Assembly (NCBI GenBank): GCA_021848605.1
Contig: JAJZUM010000001.1
Coordinates: 1 to 64,000, forward strand
DNA: 64,000 nt
Source of the DNA: Pseudomonadota bacterium
GTDB lineage: Bacteria; Pseudomonadota; Gammaproteobacteria; Pseudomonadales; Moraxellaceae
Direction: 5' to 3'
Below the pieces are notes generated by a model. It was given only the letters and a program-made list of their open reading frames with translations. It was not told the DNA's origin and did no database searches. Within the stretch, counting starts at the first letter, position 1. Each line of letters starts with the position of its first letter. Shown piece after piece: positions 1 to 7,450 of this stretch. The position numbers and the translations under genes are program-made.

Positions 1-95
1 ATGAGCTTGCCTTCGCGCTCCCATCGCCGCAGCGTTTGCGCTGCAACGCCCAGGAACTCGGCGGCTTCATGAATACTGACCATTTTGCGAGACAT
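1..95 (-). CDS. IS607-like serine recombinase or MerR-type HTH protein, N-terminus only
   Basis: Only the first 31 codons lie in the window, read leftward from ATG at 93-95. They encode a MerR-type winged helix start: a short lead, then residues reading VSIHEAAEFLGVAAQTLRRW and EREGKL. The 'AAEFLGV..QTLRRWEREGKL' pattern is characteristic of the DNA-binding N-terminus of IS607-family TnpA serine recombinases. It also occurs in excisionase-like and MerR regulators, so the catalytic domain beyond the edge is needed to decide. ATG at 81-83 is an alternative start. The next gene is divergent. If this is IS607, a tnpB nuclease gene would be expected further left; that is inference. Confidence 0.6.
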   Translation of the reverse strand, partial: MSRKMVSIHEAAEFLGVAAQTLRRWEREGKL

Positions 96-180
96 TCGCA
101 AAATATACACGAAAGCGCAGGAATGCGTAACTACTATTTTAACTGTTCAAACCCTGTTCTGATGGAAGTGCTTCCTTCGG

Positions 181-210
181 TTGTGCCCTGCACCGGCATG
201 GCACTATACT
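181..210 (+). promoter_or_regulatory. Putative sigma-70 promoter for the PP0621-pilS-pilR genes
   Basis: A -35 box TTGTGC (181-186), an 18-base spacer and a -10 box TATACT (205-210) lie 34 bases before the first gene. A TGGCAC at 199-204 recalls half of a sigma-54 promoter, but no matching TTGC half follows at the right distance. Confidence 0.5.
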
Positions 211-243
211 GATTCATCTTTGTGATTGTAAGCCCTATCGATC

Positions 244-513
244 ATGTTCAATTCGCTTCTTGATCTTGTCGTGCTCTGGTTGTTGTGGCGTTATGTGCTC
301 AAACCCCTGCTTTCTGCCATCAACCCACCAAATGCACCCCAAAATTACCCACAAGATGAACCTCAATCTGGCTGGCAAAAAAACCGACAGGATCGTGGCA
401 CAACTTTGGTGGCCTGTGCGTATTGCGGTGTTTACGTTCGTCAAGACCAGTGCCGTATGGATCATGACAGGTGCTACTGCAGCATGGAGTGCCTGCAGCG
501 GTCTCATTCATGA
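244..513 (+). CDS. PP0621-like small membrane-anchored zinc-ribbon-like protein
   Basis: An 89-aa protein with one hydrophobic N-terminal segment (about residues 3-24), a Pro/Gln-rich linker, then a C-terminal Cys-rich part. That part holds CAYC near residues 58-61, then further cysteines near 70, 77 and 82 (pattern C-x2-C ... C ... C-x3-C). This architecture and its place just before pilS match the PP0621 family of uncharacterised gammaproteobacterial proteins. The cysteines suggest metal binding; no function is known to me. Its stop codon overlaps the pilS start as ATGA (510-513), so the two are probably translated together. No strong Shine-Dalgarno is seen before 244. Confidence 0.75.
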   Translation: MFNSLLDLVVLWLLWRYVLKPLLSAINPPNAPQNYPQDEPQSGWQKNRQDRGTTLVACAYCGVYVRQDQCRMDHDRCYCSMECLQRSHS

Positions 514-2126
514 GCGCGACCAGAACACTCCCCAATTCCAGAGACGCTGATCAACAGCTCTTGACCATTTATGCTGGTTATAGGGTATTACTTGCCGGAT
601 TGCTGCTTTTCCTGCAACAACTCGACCTATCTCATCCCGTTTTGGGTCAATTCAATCCACAATCCTTTCATCAGTTGGCAACATTTTATCTCGGCATCAC
701 GCTGCTTAGTGTTGTACTCAACAGGGATACAATAGCCAGCCGCACAGTCCGTTCACTGATCATTGTCTTGACCGACATTATCGTTTTGACACTGTTTATC
801 CACAGCAGTGGCGGTGTGGCTTCCAATCTCCCTATTCTGCTTGTGGTCACAACCGCAGCCGGTAATTTGCTTCTCAGGGGACGACTTGGGCTCTTGATCT
901 CTGCTCTTGCAACCCTGGGCCTACTCTATCAGCAACTGCATTTAATTCTGGACAATGGGATTTCCTGGCAAGCATTGTACTCGACAGCCCTACTCGGACT
1001 TGGTTTTTTCGCCATTGCCCTGATTCTGCAATCGATCTCGTCACGTATCCGTCAAAGCGATGATCTGGCCCGGCTCCAACAGCAACGCATCCTGCACATG
1101 CAGCAGCTGAGCATGGGTATTATCGAGCATATGCATACCGGGATGTTGGTTCTTAACCATCACCGTTCCGTGATCATTGCTAACGTTGCGGCCCTGCGTC
1201 TGCTGCATCGTGAAGCCATGGTCGCTCCTGGAGTTGCGCTCGCCAGTCTCTCTCAACAACTCGATCAGGATCTTCTGTCCTGGCTCAGAGAGCCGGATTT
1301 TCGCCCGGTTCACTTTCAGAATCAGCCCGATGCTCCATTGCTACGTGCCAGTTTCAGCAAACTTCCCAACCCTGCAGAACAGGAAGATATTTATCTTATT
1401 TTTATTGAAGATCAGGGCCGCCTCATCCAGCAGGCTCAACAACTCAAGCTTGCATCACTGGGGCGTTTCACAGCAGGTATGGCACACGAACTACGCAATC
1501 CCTTGGCAGCTATCAACCATGCCAGCCAACTGCTTGCTGAATCCTCACTGAGTGAGGATTCCGACCATCGTCTGGTTCAGATGATCACACGCCATGCGCA
1601 ACGCATGAACCGCATTATTGAAAACATTCTGCAACTTTCCCGACGTCAGGCTTCAAGTGCAGAACGCTTTGATCTCATTAGCTGGCTGGATGATTTCTTT
1701 CGGGAATACATCCGACAGGATCCTCAACCGGTTGATCTGGATATGCAGCACAAGCAATCGCCGCTCTGGATTCGCTTTGATCGGGAGCAACTCTATCAGG
1801 TCGTCTACAATCTCACCCAAAATGGTTTACGCTATTCAAGACGGCTTGGTAACAACGCCTTGAGCCTGAGCACAGGTACCATCGAACACGGGAAGCCATT
1901 TCTGATGTTGACTGATCATGGTCCAGGAATAACTCCGGATCAACAAAAACACCTGTTTGAACCCTTCCACACTACGGAGCCTCAGGGAACAGGTCTTGGC
2001 CTTTATCTGGCCCGGGAACTGTGTCAGTCCAACCAGGCCCGATTGGACTGGATCGCTCAGCCAAGTGGCTGTTCTTTTCGCATCACCTTTGCACATCCAG
2101 ATCGTATTGAAGTACGAGGCCCCTGA
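510..2126 (+). CDS. pilS: PilS-type sensor histidine kinase
   Basis: A 538-aa membrane sensor kinase. The N-terminal third has about six hydrophobic segments, followed by a PAS-like region and a kinase core. The H-box reads AHELRNPLAAI with the phosphorylated His at residue 326. An N-box (NLTQNGLRY), G1 (DHGPGI) and G2 (GTGLGLY) follow. The six-helix sensor, PAS region and partner fit PilS, which with PilR controls type IV pilin transcription through sigma-54. I prefer ATG 510, which overlaps the previous stop, over an upstream in-frame ATG at 471. The stop overlaps the pilR start by one base. No pilin gene is in the window, so the regulated target is inferred from family membership. Confidence 0.88.
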   Translation: MSATRTLPNSRDADQQLLTIYAGYRVLLAGLLLFLQQLDLSHPVLGQFNPQSFHQLATFYLGITLLSVVLNRDTIASRTVRSLIIVLTDIIVLTLFIHSSGGVASNLPILLVVTTAAGNLLLRGRLGLLISALATLGLLYQQLHLILDNGISWQALYSTALLGLGFFAIALILQSISSRIRQSDDLARLQQQRILHMQQLSMGIIEHMHTGMLVLNHHRSVIIANVAALRLLHREAMVAPGVALASLSQQLDQDLLSWLREPDFRPVHFQNQPDAPLLRASFSKLPNPAEQEDIYLIFIEDQGRLIQQAQQLKLASLGRFTAGMAHELRNPLAAINHASQLLAESSLSEDSDHRLVQMITRHAQRMNRIIENILQLSRRQASSAERFDLISWLDDFFREYIRQDPQPVDLDMQHKQSPLWIRFDREQLYQVVYNLTQNGLRYSRRLGNNALSLSTGTIEHGKPFLMLTDHGPGITPDQQKHLFEPFHTTEPQGTGLGLYLARELCQSNQARLDWIAQPSGCSFRITFAHPDRIEVRGP

Positions 2127-3496
2127 TGGCACGCATTCTGATTGTTGACGACGAACCTGACATCTGTGAACTTCTGGAAATCACACTGCGTCGCATGAAA
2201 CTCGATGTTGAAACAACCCAGAGCTTTCGCGGCGCGCTGCGCACCTTACAAATCGAGCACTTTGACCTCGTCATTACCGACATGCAACTGCCTGATGGTA
2301 ACGGTATGGAACTGGTTCAACATATCCAGAAACAATACCCCAATTTACCCGTCGCCGTTATTACCGCCTTTGGCAGTATTGACCTGGCGACTGCCGCACT
2401 TAAAGCGGGTGCTTTTGACTTTGTCTCCAAACCAGTTGACCTAGCTCGTTTGCGGGAACTAATCCAGGCTGCTCTGCAAAAACCCCAGCCCCACAACGAA
2501 TCATTAACCTTGATGGGACACTCCCAGAGCATGCAACAATTACGCGCCACCGTTGCCAAAGTTGCTCGCGGTCAGGCGCCTGTTTTTATTACCGGAGCTT
2601 CCGGAAGCGGTAAAGAACGAGTCGCCCGACTGATCCACGAACTTGGTCCCCGCTCAGCGCAAGGATTTATACCGGTCAACTGTGGCGCCATTCCTGCCGA
2701 ACTGATGGAAAGTGAATTTTTTGGCCATCGCAAGGGCAGTTTTACCGGAGCCCACGATGACAAAATTGGGCTTTTCCAGGCTGCCGATACCGGCACGCTC
2801 TTTCTTGACGAAGTCGCCGATTTGCCACTGCCCATGCAGGTCAAACTCTTGCGAGCCTTACAGGAAAAATCGGTTCGTCCGGTCGGCGCCACTCAGGAAA
2901 TAGCGGTCAACGTGCGCATCATCGCTGCAACCCATAAAGACATTCAACATGAAGTAGCAGCTGGTCGCTTCCGTCAAGATCTTTTCTACCGGCTGCATGT
3001 CATTCCCATACATGTCCCTCCGCTCAAGGAACATCGTGACGACATTCCCATGCTCAGCCAGCATTTCCTTGAGAACATTGCCAGAGACTGGGGTATTGCC
3101 CCACCCCGACTAAGCTCACAAGCACAGGCTGTACTTCATTCTTATGATTTTCCGGGAAATGTTCGGGAACTTCAAAACATTCTGGAACGGGCGATGACGC
3201 TCTCTGATCAACAGATCATTGACGCTGAACACTTGCAGTTACCTGTCGCAACTCCCACCCAACCAAGCACGACTGGCCTGGTTTATCGGCCTGAAGAACA
3301 TCCTCTGGAAGATTTTTTGCTCGCCATTGAGCGACAGGCCATTCTTGATGCTCTGGCCACCCACCGCGGCAATCGCACCAAAGCGGCCAAACACCTCGGT
3401 TTAACGTTTCGATCCCTACGCTATCGCCTCAAGAAAATGGGCTTTTCCGAAGAGGACAACGATGAAGCAGCAGAAGATGGAACCCGTGATGTTTGA
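2126..3496 (+). CDS. pilR: PilR-type sigma-54-dependent response regulator
   Basis: A 456-aa NtrC-family activator. An N-terminal receiver domain carries the phosphoacceptor Asp52 (VITDMQ) and conserved Lys102. The AAA+ domain has Walker A GASGSGKE (Lys163), the sigma-54 contact loop GSFTGA at 204-209 and Walker B FLDEVADL. A Fis-type helix-turn-helix closes the protein (GNRTKAAKHLGL). GSFTGA in place of GAFTGA is seen in PilR-like members. The gene is cotranscribed with the kinase gene, with a TGATG junction. It should activate sigma-54 promoters on phosphorylation by the adjacent kinase. Confidence 0.9.
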   Translation: MARILIVDDEPDICELLEITLRRMKLDVETTQSFRGALRTLQIEHFDLVITDMQLPDGNGMELVQHIQKQYPNLPVAVITAFGSIDLATAALKAGAFDFVSKPVDLARLRELIQAALQKPQPHNESLTLMGHSQSMQQLRATVAKVARGQAPVFITGASGSGKERVARLIHELGPRSAQGFIPVNCGAIPAELMESEFFGHRKGSFTGAHDDKIGLFQAADTGTLFLDEVADLPLPMQVKLLRALQEKSVRPVGATQEIAVNVRIIAATHKDIQHEVAAGRFRQDLFYRLHVIPIHVPPLKEHRDDIPMLSQHFLENIARDWGIAPPRLSSQAQAVLHSYDFPGNVRELQNILERAMTLSDQQIIDAEHLQLPVATPTQPSTTGLVYRPEEHPLEDFLLAIERQAILDALATHRGNRTKAAKHLGLTFRSLRYRLKKMGFSEEDNDEAAEDGTRDV

Positions 3497-3569
3497 TGGC
3501 AAGCGGGTCGAGCGCACCCTCATGGGTACTGCTACACTTCACGAATTACAGTTTCTGGAACCCGCCTGA
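3462..3569 (+). CDS. Possible 35-aa small protein overlapping the 3' end of pilR
   Basis: An ATG at 3462 opens 35 codons in a frame different from pilR, ending three bases before the next gene. A GAGG lies six bases upstream of the ATG, inside the pilR coding sequence. The peptide is mixed and soluble-looking (starts MKQQKMEPV, ends QFLEPA), with an internal ATG at 3489. I recognise no family. Support is only the good ribosome-binding site and the operon-like spacing. Confidence 0.3.
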   Translation: MKQQKMEPVMFDGKRVERTLMGTATLHELQFLEPA

Positions 3570-3572
3570 ACC

Positions 3573-3956
3573 ATGAATCTCGCTAAGCATTTTTGCACAA
3601 AACTGATTCTGTGTACGCTACTGCTGCTTGGCGGAGTGTACCCGCATGGCTGGAACCATGTTCAGGCCGCAACCTTGGGCAACAAACAAACGAGCCAGAG
3701 TCATGCCACCCATCGTTCCCAAAAAATTGCGGGCCATAACACTGCAGGTGATTCCAGTGATGCCCTGGCACTGAGCGAAGAGGAAGTTGACCGTCTCAAG
3801 ATTGAACAAAAAGATTTGTTGCGCCGTCGTAAAGCCCTCGAAGTCATGCTGGCGGAAAGCAGACGTCTGTTCAAGCTCAAAGAGCAACGTATCCAGGCTC
3901 TGCAGGAACTGCTGAGCCAGGAACGTGCTCCTACCAAGGCAAATAATGCTCGATAA
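3573..3956 (+). CDS. Uncharacterised exported coiled-coil protein
   Basis: A 127-aa protein with a signal-peptide-like start (basic residues, then LILCTLLLLGG, and a likely cleavage after VQAA near residue 33). A polar Ser/Thr/His-rich stretch follows, then from about residue 65 a strongly helical region rich in Glu, Lys, Arg and Leu with heptad spacing, which suggests a coiled coil. No enzymatic motif is visible. It follows pilR closely on the same strand and may be its last operon member. I recognise no named family; a periplasmic structural or adaptor role is only a guess. Confidence 0.6.
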   Translation: MNLAKHFCTKLILCTLLLLGGVYPHGWNHVQAATLGNKQTSQSHATHRSQKIAGHNTAGDSSDALALSEEEVDRLKIEQKDLLRRRKALEVMLAESRRLFKLKEQRIQALQELLSQERAPTKANNAR

Positions 3957-3964
3957 ACGAATCC

Positions 3965-4279
3965 TTACTGCCCAATCCTGCCACTGACCTGATTTTCCTG
4001 CTGATTAAGCGTCCGCTGCTCCTGTCTGCTAATGTGACCACCGTTCTGCCGTGCCATGTCACGTTCCTCTTGACGTAGGGCATGATCCTGACGATGCAGA
4101 CGGGCAGCCTTCTGGCGGCTCATGTCACCTTCCTTCACTTCCCTGTTGATACGCTGATTTTGCCGTTGCAAGCGGTCATTGACCTGCTCCCGACGCGGAT
4201 GATGCTTGCCCCAAGCCTGATCATCGGCATGTGCAAAACACATCAAACAGCTAAACGCAAGAATAAGCATTTTTTTCAT
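3965..4279 (-). CDS. Small periplasmic Gln/Arg-rich conserved hypothetical protein
   Basis: A 104-aa protein with a clear signal peptide (MKKMLILAFSCLMCFAHA, cut before DDQ). The mature part is highly charged and polar, built of imperfect repeats around 'SRQ' and 'RQE', with the motif NGGHISRQEQRTLNQQENQ near the C-terminus. Short secreted proteins with this NGGHI...LNQQEN signature are widespread and uncharacterised in proteobacteria. It converges with the preceding exported gene (8-base gap). A nested inverted repeat lies just upstream of its start. Confidence 0.7.
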   Translation of the reverse strand: MKKMLILAFSCLMCFAHADDQAWGKHHPRREQVNDRLQRQNQRINREVKEGDMSRQKAARLHRQDHALRQEERDMARQNGGHISRQEQRTLNQQENQVSGRIGQ

Positions 4280-4297
4280 CGAAATGATCTCTTTTGT

Positions 4298-4344
4298 GGT
4301 TGGTCCATCAATAACGACTTAATACTAGTCGACGTTGACCAACC
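4298..4344. repeat. Nested inverted repeat upstream of the small periplasmic protein gene
   Basis: Outer arms GGTTGGTC (4298-4305) and GACCAACC (4337-4344) are perfect complements. Inside them CGACT (4315-4319) pairs with AGTCG (4327-4331). The element sits 19-65 bases before the leftward start at 4279, so it is in the promoter or 5' leader. It could be an operator or an RNA hairpin. Beyond it, up to about 4457, I see no gene, only A/T-rich non-coding sequence. Confidence 0.45.
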
Positions 4345-4457
4345 TTAACGATTTCTGACCCAACGAAGGCTGAAAATTTCGGAAATTTCATAAATCACTT
4401 GCAACAACTTGGTCGATCGCCACCAGGGGCCCGGCCAAAAGATCGCAAAACTAAAAA

Positions 4458-4491
4458 GCGGGTGAGGCACTTTGGTCCTCTCCCGCCTTTT
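4458..4491 (-). terminator. Intrinsic terminator after gap
   Basis: On the minus strand GCGGGAGAGG, a 9-base loop and CCTCACCCGC (one mismatch) are followed by TTTTTAG. It lies about 70 bases past the gap stop codon. The opposite side also carries a T-rich run, so it may work in both directions. Confidence 0.75.
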
Positions 4492-4560
4492 TATCATCCG
4501 ATCAGTCAGCCACCCTAATCGGTTAGAACAACTCAATAGTGCACTTCCTAACGATCCGAT

Positions 4561-6027
4561 TTAAACAATGTCCCCTATTTCGGGCGGAAAAGTAGGATAA
4601 TCAATGCCTGCCCAGCGCTCAACAATGCGTACAACCTGGGCACTGTATCCCATCTCATTGTCATACCAGATATACAGGGTCACATGCTGACCGTTGACGA
4701 TCGTCGCTTGGGCATCAAAGACTCCAGCTGCACGCGATCCAACAAAGTCAGTCGACGCCACTTCTGTCGAGTTGGTGTAGTCAATCTGACGTTGATAACG
4801 TGAACTGAGCGCCACTTGGCGCATAAACTCGTTGACCTCATCACGGCTAACAGCCTGGGGTAAGGTCAGATTCAGGATTGCCATCGATACATCAGGTGTC
4901 GGCACGCGAATCGAATTTCCAGTCAGTTTGCCCGCCAGTTCAGGAAGTGCTTTGGCAACTGCCTTGGCTGCACCTGTTTCGGTAATAACCATGTTCAGGA
5001 CAGCCGAACGACCACGTCGATCCGACTTGTGATAATTATCAATCAGGTTCTGGTCATTGGTATAGGAATGAACGGTTTCAACATGGCCAGCGATCAGTCC
5101 AAAACGATCATTCATCACCTTAAGCACCGGCGTGATGGCATTGGTTGTACAGGATGCTGCCGAGATGATCTGTTCATCGGCCGTCACTTCATGATCGTTG
5201 ACACCACTGACAATATTCTTGACATCACCCTTGGCGGGTGCGGTCAGCATAACCCGGGCAATGCCTGGACGTAAATGACGCGACAGTCCGGGTCGATCCT
5301 TGAGTTTGCCGGTATTGTCAATCAGAATGGCATCGTGGATACCGTACTCGGTGTAGTCCACGTCTTCTGGATTACTGGCGTAAATAATCTTGATGTAATT
5401 ACCATTGGCAATGATCGCGTTCTGTTCTTCATCAATCGCAATCGTACCTTCAAAAGGGCCATGAATCGAATCGCGTCGCAACAGTGAAGCCCGCTTTTGC
5501 AAATCACCTTCTGTGGTTTTACGAACCACCACAGCTCGCAGACGCAAACCTTCACCACCACCAGCCTTTTCAATGATCAGACGTGCCAGAATACGGCCAA
5601 TCCGTCCAAAACCGTAGAGTACCACATCCTGGGGTTTAGCTGACTTGGCTTTGCCAAGGACATCGGCCAGCTCACGGCGCAAGAACGCAACAGGTGTCAG
5701 ATCTTCTTTCTCCTGACGATACATAATGGCCAATTTACCAAGATCAACACGACAAGGCCCTAAATCGAGTTCCAGAAGACCCTGCAGGAGCGGATAGGTA
5801 TCGACAGCGGAAAGATCACCCGCGATCATGCGTACTCGACGATGGTGTTTCAAAATCTGGATTACGGAGCGGTTCACCAAGGAACGTCCATAAATCACTA
5901 CGACCACATTGCGCTCACGATACAAACGACCAATCATCGGAATCATGGTCTCGGCCAGTGCTTCTCGATTTTTCCAACGTCCAAAATGATCGTCTGAAAG
6001 GTTTTTTAGGGTATCCGCTAAGCTCAT
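4561..6027 (-). CDS. gap: Glyceraldehyde-3-phosphate dehydrogenase, long form
   Basis: A 488-aa NAD(P)-dependent enzyme that oxidises and phosphorylates glyceraldehyde 3-phosphate in glycolysis or gluconeogenesis. Residues 1 to about 130 form an N-terminal extension absent from the usual 330-aa enzymes. The Rossmann motif GFGRIGR starts at 139, and the catalytic site is SAASCTTN with Cys293. Late motifs TEVASTDFVG and WYDNEMGY are standard. The long form is known from Pseudomonas, Acinetobacter and relatives, where it is often linked to gluconeogenic or NADP use; that role here is inference. It is monocistronic, with its own terminator at 4458-4491. Confidence 0.93.
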   Translation of the reverse strand: MSLADTLKNLSDDHFGRWKNREALAETMIPMIGRLYRERNVVVVIYGRSLVNRSVIQILKHHRRVRMIAGDLSAVDTYPLLQGLLELDLGPCRVDLGKLAIMYRQEKEDLTPVAFLRRELADVLGKAKSAKPQDVVLYGFGRIGRILARLIIEKAGGGEGLRLRAVVVRKTTEGDLQKRASLLRRDSIHGPFEGTIAIDEEQNAIIANGNYIKIIYASNPEDVDYTEYGIHDAILIDNTGKLKDRPGLSRHLRPGIARVMLTAPAKGDVKNIVSGVNDHEVTADEQIISAASCTTNAITPVLKVMNDRFGLIAGHVETVHSYTNDQNLIDNYHKSDRRGRSAVLNMVITETGAAKAVAKALPELAGKLTGNSIRVPTPDVSMAILNLTLPQAVSRDEVNEFMRQVALSSRYQRQIDYTNSTEVASTDFVGSRAAGVFDAQATIVNGQHVTLYIWYDNEMGYSAQVVRIVERWAGIDYPTFPPEIGDIV

Positions 6028-6161
6028 GTCCAGTCCTCAGGCTATAGTCCGTGCGTAGTGTAACGATATTTTCACATCATCTAAAGAGTCAGCTTGAAGC
6101 AATTCGTCTGTAACTGACCCAGATCAGGAAAGGGTGTGTCCCAAGAGCCAATCGAGGTACA

Positions 6162-7001
6162 ATGGATGCACCCAACAAACAGGACCTTATAGTGAATCAG
6201 CTGCATCCCTTTTATTTTGATGATCTGCACGTTCGTGGCTGCCTGGTGCAACTGGATGCCCGGCTGATTCCCGATGGACAACGGCAGACTGAAAACCCGG
6301 CCAGCATCGACCTGGTCGGGCAGGCACTGGTGGCTGTAGCCCTTATGTCTTCAGGGTTGAAGGGTTTTGAATCATTGCTGTTGCAAACCCGCGACATGGG
6401 CCCTATTCAACTGCTGCTGGCCGAATGCACCCATGAAGGGCATCTGCGTGGTGCAGCACATCTTCGGCAAGGCAACATTGACAGCATCGAAGGTGGTCAG
6501 CTGCTTATGTCGCTGGAAGCTCAGGGACAACGCTTTCAAAGCATTGTACCACTGGCTACCGACCTGGCCAGCAGTATGGAACTGTACTACCAGCGCTCGG
6601 AACAACTGCCAACCCGGCTGATCATTCGCTCCAACTCGTCCCGCTTTGCCGGCATTCTGCTCCAGGTAACAGCCACCACCAACCCCAATCAGTCACTGCA
6701 GGATTTCGAGCACGCGCTTGCCCTGTTAAATACCATCAAGGATGAAGAGTTACTGCAGCTTGAGCCCGCCACACTACTCAATCGATTGTACCATGAACAC
6801 GCCTGCAGACTTCTGGATGGCCAGACTTTGCATTTTGTATGCCGCTGCAGCAGGGAACGATCCTTGCGTGCATTACAGACCCTTGGCAACGATGATTTGC
6901 ACGAACTCTTCGTCGAGCAGAATGGCCGGGTTGAAGTGCGTTGCGATCTTTGTCGCACCCCCTACATCTTTGTACCCACCGACGTGCTCACCCATCACTG
7001 A
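6162..7001 (+). CDS. hslO: Hsp33 redox-regulated chaperone
   Basis: A 279-aa cytosolic holdase that is switched on when oxidation releases zinc from four cysteines. The N-terminal domain matches Hsp33, and the C-terminal zinc centre shows CxC at Cys227/229 and CxxC at Cys261/264. Start ATG 6162 has a GAGGT a few bases upstream. The stop overlaps the last codons of the convergent small membrane gene by seven bases. It stands alone, divergent from gap. Confidence 0.93.
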   Translation: MDAPNKQDLIVNQLHPFYFDDLHVRGCLVQLDARLIPDGQRQTENPASIDLVGQALVAVALMSSGLKGFESLLLQTRDMGPIQLLLAECTHEGHLRGAAHLRQGNIDSIEGGQLLMSLEAQGQRFQSIVPLATDLASSMELYYQRSEQLPTRLIIRSNSSRFAGILLQVTATTNPNQSLQDFEHALALLNTIKDEELLQLEPATLLNRLYHEHACRLLDGQTLHFVCRCSRERSLRALQTLGNDDLHELFVEQNGRVEVRCDLCRTPYIFVPTDVLTHH

Positions 7002-7450
7002 GCCAGGTGCGGCAAAAACGCCATCAATTCCCTGAGTTGTTTGCAAAACTGCCGCCACAACCAGAAATCACTCAGGAGCAGTAGCACGAGCCAGAGCAAG
7101 GCATGTGGCAAAAGAAGCACAAAAGGATAACTAAAAAACGGAGCAACACCACTGCGCAGTTCAATCTCCAGCTGACGTCCACGCAAGACCACCTGGGCAT
7201 GAAAACCTGAAAAGAAGGGGCGCAAACCTGACGTCCTTACCAAGAGATCACCATCTAGGTTGCGGATGGCGAGCGTTCCGGGAAAGTATGCCAGAGCCAA
7301 GTTGGCAGGAAACACATCCACAGGACGATCCAAGACCCATGTTGCCAATCGTTTACCCATCTGCCACCAGTGCTGCTCGTCCAGACACCCCATCCAGACA
7401 TCCACTAACCGTCCAAAGAGACACGCCATGACCAGCAAAGCAAGACTCAT
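6995..7450 (-). CDS. Uncharacterised inner-membrane protein cotranscribed with ompR-envZ
   Basis: A 151-aa protein with a hydrophobic N-terminal segment (about 1-15) and a strong one near 108-127 (LLLPHALLWLVLLLLSDFWLW), with about 85 residues between them probably on the periplasmic side. This recalls the membrane and sensor topology of a small kinase partner, but no kinase motif is present. Its start overlaps the envZ stop by ATGA (7447-7450), so it is almost certainly the third gene of the operon. I do not recognise the family. It could modulate the sensor kinase; that is inference from position only. Confidence 0.65.
   Translation of the reverse strand: MSLALLVMACLFGRLVDVWMGCLDEQHWWQMGKRLATWVLDRPVDVFPANLALAYFPGTLAIRNLDGDLLVRTSGLRPFFSGFHAQVVLRGRQLEIELRSGVAPFFSYPFVLLLPHALLWLVLLLLSDFWLWRQFCKQLRELMAFLPHLAQ

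Noticed and set aside
199-215. TGGCAC suggesting a sigma-54 promoter before pilS
   Set aside because: The -12 half TTGC is missing at the right spacing; a sigma-70 reading fits better.
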